A program made the position numbers and the translations under genes. Positions 6,481 to 11,386 of a stretch of DNA of 12,520 bases are shown here, in pieces. The stretch comes from JALOOE01 sp964423545 (lineage in GTDB: Bacteria > Chloroflexota > Anaerolineae > CG2-30-64-16). Where the stretch lies: positions 1-12,520 of the forward strand of contig CAYRFV010000165.1 of NCBI GenBank assembly GCA_964423545.1. Reading direction: 5' to 3'. The number at the start of each line of letters is the position of its first letter. Position 1 is the first letter of the stretch. The notes under the pieces were generated by a model. It was not told the DNA's origin and ran no database searches. It saw only the letters and a program-made list of their open reading frames with translations.

Positions 6481-7212
6481 ATGTCACCCAGGCCCAGACG
6501 GAAACACGCCCAAGAACGCAATGCCACCATCGGCCAGATCAAGGCGGTCGCTCGCCAGCAAATGGCCGATTACGGCACTGCCGGGCTATCGCTGCGCGCC
6601 ATCGCCCGGCAGATGGGTATCACCGCGCCCGCGATCTACAACTACTTCCCCCGGCTCGATGACCTGATCACCGCGCTGATCGTGGATGCGTTCACCGATC
6701 TGGCCGAGACAATGGAGACCGCCGAAACAGCGGAGGCATCTGAGCATCCCTACGACAAAATCCTGGCGCTCTGCCTGGCCTATCGCGCGTGGGCGATGTC
6801 GCATCCCACCATGTTCCAGCTAATCTACGGCAACCCGATTCCCGGCTTTCATGCGCCGGAGGAGCTCACTCTGCCGCTCGCGCGCCGGCCTTTCCTGGGA
6901 CTCTTCCGCTGGTTCATCCGGGCTCACCAGTCAGGCGAGCTGACCATCCCGGCTGAGTATCAGACCGTGCCTGCGGCTATGGTCGAGGGCGTCGCGACCT
7001 GGCGACAGGCTTCCGGGATCGAGATTCCCGATGCGTTGGTGGGCCTGCTGATGAGCGGGTGGGCGCGCATCTATGGCCTGGCTGCGCTGGAAATGTACCA
7101 TCACCTCCAGCCGCTGATCGGCGACTGCGCAACGTTCTATAGTTACGAGGTGGCGGCGTTCTTGCGGCAACTGGGCCTGGCGCCCTCGGGCAGCGGAGGC
7201 GACAAGGGTTGA
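6481..7212 (+). CDS. TetR/AcrR family transcriptional regulator
   Basis: A 243-aa DNA-binding repressor. The N-terminal helix-turn-helix is clear: LSLRAIARQMGITAPAIYNY (37-56), followed by FPRLDDLITALI as in TetR helix 4. The ligand-binding half contains AYRAWAMSHPTMFQLIYGNP (100-119), typical of the WHG type of TetR C-terminal domain (TetR_C_33, PF13305), in which a Y..wa..HP..f.l.. helix recurs. The ligand is unknown. The start has GGAG at 6470-6473, seven bases upstream, which is part of the operator. It lies 36 bp before the SDR-like gene with no terminator between, so the two are probably co-transcribed and jointly controlled by the palindrome at 6440-6470. The inducer is likely a substrate or product of the downstream enzyme, but that is inference. 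Confidence 0.93.
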   Translation: MSPRPRRKHAQERNATIGQIKAVARQQMADYGTAGLSLRAIARQMGITAPAIYNYFPRLDDLITALIVDAFTDLAETMETAETAEASEHPYDKILALCLAYRAWAMSHPTMFQLIYGNPIPGFHAPEELTLPLARRPFLGLFRWFIRAHQSGELTIPAEYQTVPAAMVEGVATWRQASGIEIPDALVGLLMSGWARIYGLAALEMYHHLQPLIGDCATFYSYEVAAFLRQLGLAPSGSGGDKG

Positions 7213-7248
7213 TTCTGATCGCTTCCCACATCTCTTCCGGAGAAAAAC

Positions 7249-8202
7249 ATGACAACTACCTCTCTTCACATCGTTTTCGGAACCGGCCCCCTCGGCCGCT
7301 CTGTCGTCAATGAACTCGTCCGCCGCGGGGTGCGCGTACGCGTGGTCAGTCGCAGCGGGGTAATGGCCGAGACTCCCCAGGACGTCGAGCTGGTCGCCGG
7401 CGACTTGTACGATCCGGCCGCGGTGCGCAAGCTGACGGAGGGCGCGGCCGTAGTTTACCAGTGCGCCCAGCCGCATTACTGGGAGTGGCCGCAGAAGTTC
7501 CCGCCCCTGCAAGCCGCCATCATCGAGGGACTGACCGGCAGCGGTGTGAAGCTGGTCATCGGCGAGAACACCTACATGTACGGCGATACGGACGGCAAGT
7601 CGCTGACCGAGGACCTGCCCTACGCTGCCCAGACCCGCAAGGGCAAGGTGCGGGCGGCGATGAGCGAGGCCGCGCTGGCCGCGCATCGGGCTGGCAAGGT
7701 GCGCGTGGCGCTGGGCCGCGGCTCCGACTTCTTCGGGCCATGGGTGTTGGATTCAGCTTTCGGCGATCGCGTCTTCTACCCGGCGCTGGTGGGCAAGGCG
7801 GCCAGCTTCGGCGGCAGGCTCGACCTGCCGCACACCGCCACCTACATCGGCGACTTCGGCCGGGCGTTGGTGATCCTGGGCGAGCGGGACGAGGCGTTGG
7901 GCCAGGCGTGGCACGCGCCCAATGATCGGCCGCAGCTCACCCAACGCCAGTTCGCTGAGCTGGTCTACCGGGAGACCGGCCACCCGGTGAAGGCCAGCGG
8001 CATGGGCAAGCTGATGATGCAGCTGGGTGGCCTTTTCATCCCCGGTGCGCGTGAGACGGTGGAGATGATGTACGAGTTCGAGAAGCCGTTCGTCGTCGAG
8101 TCCAGCAAGTTTGAGCGGACGTTCGGGGTGAAGGCCACACCCATCGACGAAGCCATCAAGATGACCGTGACCTGGTACAGGTCGCATCCGGCGCAGCAAT
8201 AG
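7249..8202 (+). CDS. NAD(P)-binding epimerase/dehydratase-like protein (atypical SDR)
   Basis: A 317-aa Rossmann-fold protein. The nucleotide site is near the N-terminus: LHIVFGTGPLGRSVV (6-20) with GTGPLG as the glycine loop, VVSRS (32-36) at the end of strand 2 and GDLYD (51-55) after strand 3. ENTYMYGDTDG (106-116) and TATYIGDFGRALVILGE (196-212) are as in extended SDRs of the NAD-dependent epimerase family. The usual catalytic YxxxK is missing. The aligned stretch reads YAAQTRKGKVRAAMSE (125-140), where Tyr125 is six residues from the first Lys. This points to an atypical SDR whose reaction may differ from epimerases. The ATG has GGAG (7239-7242) six bases upstream. It is second in an operon after tetR. 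The substrate is unknown. Confidence 0.88.
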   Translation: MTTTSLHIVFGTGPLGRSVVNELVRRGVRVRVVSRSGVMAETPQDVELVAGDLYDPAAVRKLTEGAAVVYQCAQPHYWEWPQKFPPLQAAIIEGLTGSGVKLVIGENTYMYGDTDGKSLTEDLPYAAQTRKGKVRAAMSEAALAAHRAGKVRVALGRGSDFFGPWVLDSAFGDRVFYPALVGKAASFGGRLDLPHTATYIGDFGRALVILGERDEALGQAWHAPNDRPQLTQRQFAELVYRETGHPVKASGMGKLMMQLGGLFIPGARETVEMMYEFEKPFVVESSKFERTFGVKATPIDEAIKMTVTWYRSHPAQQ

Positions 8203-8240
8203 GAGACCCCTGCGTCCCGGCGCCGCCGGCCCAGCACGCT

Positions 8241-8269
8241 CCGGATAGAGGAATCCGGCCTTCGGGCCG
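8241..8269 (+). terminator. Overlapping hairpins after the SDR gene
   Basis: CCGGAT (8241-8246) can pair with ATCCGG (8253-8258), or CGGCC (8256-8260) with GGCCG (8265-8269) across a stable TTCG loop. The two share bases and are alternatives. No T-run follows on either strand. The site lies between the end of the SDR gene (8202) and the stop of the minus-strand pseudogene (8270), so it may end both transcripts. Confidence 0.4.
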
Positions 8270-8621
8270 CTAGTCCTCGAGGTATTTCAGAAAGGCGGCA
8301 ATGTCGGTCGAACTGCTGTTGTCGTACAACAGCAGTTCGTGATTCCCTTTGCGGCGCGAAAAGCAGAGACTGCTTGACGCCGATCAGGGTCATGCGGTCA
8401 TACGGTGCGACCAGGGCGACCCCGGCGACCGGCCGGCGCTCGGCCAGGGCAACGGCGATGCCCGTGCCGAGGCTGTAGCCCATCGCGACAACGTGCTCGG
8501 AGTCGATATCCGAACGCTGCGTCGAAATGTCGTAGATGGCCTCTGCGACAGCGACAACGCCGACGATGCCCAGAGCAATGCTGATCGTCGGCAACGCGTC
8601 TTTCCTGCCTGGTGTTCTCAT
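8270..8621 (-). pseudogene. Decayed alpha/beta hydrolase with internal deletions
   Basis: Remnant of a membrane-anchored serine hydrolase. The start survives: ATG at 8621 with GGAG seven bases upstream, then a basic stretch and a hydrophobic anchor (residues 10-27). This runs straight into AEAIYDISTQRSDIDSEHVV, which in such hydrolases lies roughly 100 residues further in, just before the nucleophile. The elbow GYSLG gives Ser50, followed by RPVAGVALVAPYDRMTLIGV (63-82). The frame then breaks near 8345-8357. In another frame the C-terminus appears: NHELLLYDNSSSTDIAAFLK (8344-8285) and ends at TAG 8272-8270, resembling the usual GHND...Y...i..FL end that carries the catalytic His. The Asp-bearing region, some 80 residues, is absent. 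Deletion sizes are estimates from the family fold. No function is expected. Confidence 0.7.
8309..8339. repeat. 14-bp perfect inverted repeat inside pseudogene
   Basis: CGAACTGCTGTTGT (8309-8322) and ACAACAGCAGTTCG (8326-8339) are exact reverse complements around CGT. It lies in the surviving C-terminal coding stretch of the hydrolase remnant. Arms this long are not expected by chance. No T-run follows on either side. Confidence 0.85.
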
Positions 8622-8761
8622 TCGATCTCTCCGCCGATGGTCTTCCGGTCACGCATCAGGCTCAGGATCCAGGGCGTCTGAGCCGAAACCCTGCGCAGCT
8701 CCCAACAGTCATACGGACGCCGCTCCTGCCGGCTGCACGGGATGTTGGCGTGTGGCGTCAT
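8618..8761 (-). pseudogene. 47-aa ORF or C-terminal gene remnant
   Basis: An open frame from ATG 8761 to TGA 8618 whose stop overlaps the ATG of the hydrolase remnant (ATGA), the usual sign of two genes in one operon. The end reads VSAQTPWILSLMRDRKTIGG (25-44) and looks like a real protein C-terminus. No ribosome site precedes the ATG, and the reading frame closes at a stop 21 bases further upstream. It also overlaps the ybaK-like promoter on the other strand. I do not recognise the family. A truncated upstream partner of the decayed hydrolase seems more likely than an active small protein. Confidence 0.35.
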
Positions 8762-8773
8762 CTGGTGTATGAT
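8745..8773 (+). promoter_or_regulatory. Promoter of YbaK-like gene
   Basis: TTGGCG (8745-8750), a 17-bp spacer and TATGAT (8768-8773). The transcript would start near 8780, about 20 nt before the TTG start codon. Confidence 0.7.
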
Positions 8774-8800
8774 GCGGCCTCACAGTGAGGAGTCTCGACG

Positions 8801-9298
8801 TTGAGCCACATCGTCCGGACGCATATCACCGACATCCTCGACGCTCACGGCATCGCTTACCGTTGGCTGCACCACGCGGAGCCAGTCTTCACCGTGGAGG
8901 CCGCGGCGAAGCAGCGAGGCGTAGTGCTTGAGGAGATGGTCAAGTCGATCCTTCTCTGTGACCGGAACGATCATTATGCCATGGCCTGTGTGCCGGGAAC
9001 GGCCCGCGTAGCGCTGCGCGCCGTGCGGGCGGTGCTCGGCAACGGTTGGCGGCGGCTTCACTTCGCAAGCGCCGATGCAGTCCTGGCGGTGACTGGCTGC
9101 GTCCAAGGCGCAGTATCGCCGATCGGTCTGCCCGATGATGTGCCGGTCATCTTCGATGAAGCGATCGGACGGCTGGCGCACTGCAACATCAGCAGCGGCG
9201 ACCCGCTGGCCGGTCTGGAGCTGGACCCGGTGGATCTGATACGCGTGGCGCGCGGGCGCTTGGCGGCCATTGCCTTGCCAGACCGCTCCGGCGCATGA
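8801..9298 (+). CDS. YbaK/EbsC-type aminoacyl-tRNA deacylase
   Basis: A 165-aa single-domain protein of the YbaK/ProX family, cytoplasmic enzymes that hydrolyse wrongly charged aminoacyl-tRNAs. Visible marks are HHAEPVFTVEAAA (24-36), MVKSILL (46-52) with the family's conserved Lys48, and GCVQGAVSPIGL (99-110) carrying the G...SP.G loop. Length is normal for a free-standing member. Which amino acid and tRNA it acts on cannot be told from sequence. The start is TTG at 8801, supported by GAGGAG (8787-8792) eight bases upstream and by the promoter at 8745-8773. The SCP2 gene follows 34 bp later and is probably on the same transcript; a functional link between the two is not obvious. Confidence 0.88.
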   Translation: MSHIVRTHITDILDAHGIAYRWLHHAEPVFTVEAAAKQRGVVLEEMVKSILLCDRNDHYAMACVPGTARVALRAVRAVLGNGWRRLHFASADAVLAVTGCVQGAVSPIGLPDDVPVIFDEAIGRLAHCNISSGDPLAGLELDPVDLIRVARGRLAAIALPDRSGA

Positions 9299-9332
9299 TT
9301 TCCTACTCCAACCCACATCAGGAGGCTTCCCC

Positions 9333-9662
9333 GTGGATATCCCGAAGCTTTTCGAGACCGACCTTGCCAACGCGATGGCGGCTAAGCCCGATGTAGTTCA
9401 GCGCATCGGTGCGAAATTCCAGTTCACGATCAAGGGAGACGGCGGCGGCGAGTGGTTCGTCGATGCGTCGAACAGCGGCCCCAAAGTGGAGCGCGGCAAT
9501 CCGGGGCAGGCGGATTGCACCATCTCGATGAGCGACCAGGACTTTGAGCAGCTCTGGCAGAACCCATCCAGCGGTATGAATCTCTTCTTCTCCGGTCGCC
9601 TCAGCATCGCAGGCGATCCGATGCTGGCGATGAAATTCCAGGATCTGGCGCGCCTGTTGTAG
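9333..9662 (+). CDS. SCP2 sterol-carrier-like protein, copy 1
   Basis: A 109-aa stand-alone SCP2 domain, a small cytoplasmic fold with a hydrophobic tunnel that binds lipids or acyl-CoA. Diagnostic stretches are FTIKGDGGGEWFVDAS (31-46), QADCTISMSDQDFEQLW (59-75) and FFSGRLSIAGDPMLA (84-98), the usual core of the family. GTG at 9333 is chosen for AGGAGG (9320-9325) seven bases upstream; a longer frame from 9270 overlaps the ybaK-like gene and adds no recognisable sequence. It starts 34 bp after that gene. Copy 2 at 10954 shares about half its residues over an ungapped alignment by eye, including the whole GDGGG and ADCTI cores. Ligand unknown. Confidence 0.9.
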   Translation: MDIPKLFETDLANAMAAKPDVVQRIGAKFQFTIKGDGGGEWFVDASNSGPKVERGNPGQADCTISMSDQDFEQLWQNPSSGMNLFFSGRLSIAGDPMLAMKFQDLARLL

Positions 9663-9756
9663 TTGCTGGCCCGCTTGTGGGCGTCTGGCGGAACCCCTGG
9701 GGCCACCGGAACCGGTTGCCTGCTGCGCCCTGCGAGAAGGGGAAGATCGGAGCACT

Positions 9757-9789
9757 TGCTGGCATACCGGTAATACCGGTATGCCAGCA
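9757..9789. repeat. 33-bp perfect palindrome
   Basis: TGCTGGCATACCGGTA (9757-9772) and TACCGGTATGCCAGCA (9774-9789) are exact reverse complements around a single A (9773). The centre is also a tandem pair of the 9-mer ATACCGGTA (9764-9772, 9773-9781). It lies between the convergent SCP2 copy 1 and winged-helix genes, 11 bp past the latter's stop. With no T-run on either side it is not a standard terminator. Operator, bidirectional transcript end or a dispersed genomic repeat are all possible. Confidence 0.9.
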
Positions 9790-9800
9790 TGGCGTGCATG

Positions 9801-10028
9801 TCAATCCGATCGGAGCTGCTCGACTCCGGCGGCCGTCAGCCGGACCTTGCCGTCAAGCTGAGCCTCCAAGAGCCCGGCGTCCGCCAGCTCGCGCATGCTG
9901 CTGCGGACGCGATAGAGCGGCAGTCCGGTTTGGGCCGCGATCGCTTCAGGAGCGGCCGGCTCGACCGCCGCCCGAAGCAGCGTGCGCGCAGACTGCGTCA
10001 ACGTGCCGTCGGAATTGACGCAAGCCAT
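9801..10028 (-). CDS. Small winged-helix DNA-binding protein
   Basis: A 75-aa protein with a single winged-helix fold. LTQSARTLLRAA (10-21) is helix 1, and PEAIAAQTGLPLYRVRSSMRELADAGLL (27-54) matches the helix-turn-helix and wing entry of MarR/ArsR/DprA-tail type domains. DGKVRLTAAG (59-68) is a beta wing with the typical LT..G. The ATG at 10028 lies 4 bp after the peroxiredoxin stop, with AGGG upstream, so it is probably translated from the peroxiredoxin mRNA. No metal-binding cysteines of ArsR type are present; its single cysteine is Cys3. It could be a redox-linked regulator of the same operon, but that rests only on position. The 33-bp palindrome just beyond its stop is a possible target. 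Confidence 0.72.
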   Translation of the reverse strand: MACVNSDGTLTQSARTLLRAAVEPAAPEAIAAQTGLPLYRVRSSMRELADAGLLEAQLDGKVRLTAAGVEQLRSD

Positions 10029-10032
10029 CGCA

Positions 10033-10695
10033 TCACCCTGCCACGCTCCTCTTGGCGAGATACCAATCCACCACTTCGTAGCCGGAATTCACGCGCTCCT
10101 GCGCGCCCTCAATGGTCTTGGGCGCCGGCACGATCACCTTATCGCCCGGCTGCCAGTTTGCGGGAGTGGCAACCTGGTGCTTGTCCGCGATCTGCAGCGC
10201 ATCGACGATGCGGAGAACCTCCTGTACGTTCCGGCCCAACGACATCGGATAATAGACCATGGCCCGCACGATACCCTTCGGATCGATGACAAAGACGCAG
10301 CGCACCGTCTCGGTCTTGCTTTCACCGGGCATCACCATACCGTAAAGGCTGGCGACCTCCTTGTTCAGGTCAGCAATAATGGGGAACGGAACCTGGACGC
10401 CGGTCTTCTCCTCGATGTTGCGCACCCATGCGATGTGCGAGTAGACGCTGTCGATGCTCAGACCTAACAGCTCGACGCCCCTCCGTTGCAGTTCAGGGTA
10501 GATCTCGGCGAATGCGATGAACTCGGTGGTGCAGACCGGCGTGAAGTCTGCCGGATGCGAAAAGAGGATCAGCCACGATCCGCCATAGTCGGAGAGCCGG
10601 ATCGTACCGTGAGTCGTCACCGCCTCGAAGGCCGGGGCGGGCTCGTTCAGTCGCGGCAGGCTGGCGGGCTGCCCCGTGATGGCTTCATCAGGCAT
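10033..10695 (-). CDS. 1-Cys peroxiredoxin, Prx6 type
   Basis: A 220-aa thiol peroxidase that reduces peroxides in the cytoplasm. The active site HPADFTPVCTTEF (47-59) carries peroxidatic Cys55 and the conserved Pro/Thr. VRCVFVIDPKG (131-141) follows as in AhpC/TSA proteins. The extended C-terminal part (about 155-220) is that of the Prx6 subfamily. Many bacterial and archaeal members have two cysteines near the end (…EC..DWYFC…); here the equivalent stretch is EVVDWYLAK (207-215), so both are absent and the enzyme appears to be true 1-Cys. Only Cys133 remains besides Cys55. ATG at 10695 is chosen for AGGAG about eight bases upstream; a longer frame to 10941 has no domain content and runs through the divergent promoter. 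The winged-helix gene follows after 4 bp. Confidence 0.93.
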   Translation of the reverse strand: MPDEAITGQPASLPRLNEPAPAFEAVTTHGTIRLSDYGGSWLILFSHPADFTPVCTTEFIAFAEIYPELQRRGVELLGLSIDSVYSHIAWVRNIEEKTGVQVPFPIIADLNKEVASLYGMVMPGESKTETVRCVFVIDPKGIVRAMVYYPMSLGRNVQEVLRIVDALQIADKHQVATPANWQPGDKVIVPAPKTIEGAQERVNSGYEVVDWYLAKRSVAG

Positions 10696-10858
10696 GGAGT
10701 CATCTCCTTGTCGCAAATGGCGGCGCCAGGCAAACAGACGCGTGCGCCGGCGCAGCATACTGTCTTTCGATGCTCCACGCGACGCGACGTTACACATCGG
10801 CGTCTCGCCCTGGCTGACATCCAGCTCCAATGCGCTCCCACCTGGGCCAATGCACCGG

Positions 10859-10872
10859 GGTTTGGCCAAACC
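10859..10872. promoter_or_regulatory. 14-bp palindrome over a -35 element
   Basis: GGTTTGGCCAAACC reads the same on both strands and covers the -35 (10862-10867) of the SCP2 copy 2 promoter. Its place in the divergent region between peroxiredoxin and SCP2 fits an operator. The protein that binds is unknown. Confidence 0.55.
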
Positions 10873-10890
10873 GGCGTTCTCAGGTAGAAT
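10862..10890 (+). promoter_or_regulatory. Promoter of SCP2 copy 2
   Basis: TTGGCC (10862-10867), a 17-bp spacer and TAGAAT (10885-10890). The transcript would start near 10897, about 57 nt before the ATG at 10954. Confidence 0.65.
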
Positions 10891-10953
10891 CGTTCGTGAG
10901 GGGCGTAACTCAACCGCCTCCGCATTCCACATACTCACCACGGAGAGGTGCGC

Positions 10954-11298
10954 ATGGACATTTCAAAGCTGTTCAACACCGACCTTCCTGCCTGGCTGGC
11001 AGCCAACGCCGATTCCGCCAAGCGCGTCGGCGGTCGCTATGCCTTCAATATCACAGGCGACGGCGGCGGGAAATGGTTTCTCGATCTCTCCAGCACCGGT
11101 CCAAAGATTGAGCCGGCTTCCGACCAGCGCGCCGATTGCACCATCACGCTCAGTACAGCGGATTTCGAGACGCTCTGGGGCAATCTGTATGCCGGCGAAT
11201 CGCTCTACTACAGTGGCCGGGTCTACATCTCCGGCGATGAGATGGTCGCCCTCCAGCTTCGCGATTTCCTGATGCGGGCAAAGTCAGCCATCGGCTAA
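10954..11298 (+). CDS. SCP2 sterol-carrier-like protein, copy 2
   Basis: A 114-aa stand-alone SCP2 domain and close paralogue of the protein at 9333. FNITGDGGGKWFLDLSSTGP (31-50), RADCTITLSTADFETLW (59-75) and YYSGRVYISGDEMVAL (84-99) align without gaps to copy 1, with about half the residues identical. The opening MDISKLFNTDL also matches VDIPKLFETDL. ATG at 10954 follows GGAG (10942-10945) by eight bases; a GTG at 10948 would sit on the ribosome site. Its own promoter lies at 10862-10890. It stands between the divergent peroxiredoxin and the phosphoglucomutase gene 88 bp downstream. The lipid ligand is unknown. Confidence 0.9.
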   Translation: MDISKLFNTDLPAWLAANADSAKRVGGRYAFNITGDGGGKWFLDLSSTGPKIEPASDQRADCTITLSTADFETLWGNLYAGESLYYSGRVYISGDEMVALQLRDFLMRAKSAIG

Positions 11299-11386
11299 CG
11301 CCTCAATCCCGCTGCGCATCGCATCGGACCGCGGAACCCCGCCTGGTTCACGAGACGGGTTCCATCTCGTCCTGCGGGAGGTGACG

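Noticed and set aside
6440..9789. Palindromes as CRISPR repeats or transposon ends
   Set aside because: They differ from each other, are not regularly spaced, and no cas gene, transposase or target-site duplication is visible.
10696..10941. N-terminal extension of peroxiredoxin by 82 residues
   Set aside because: It has no targeting or domain features, crosses the SCP2 promoter, and the ATG at 10695 has a good ribosome site and matches the family start.
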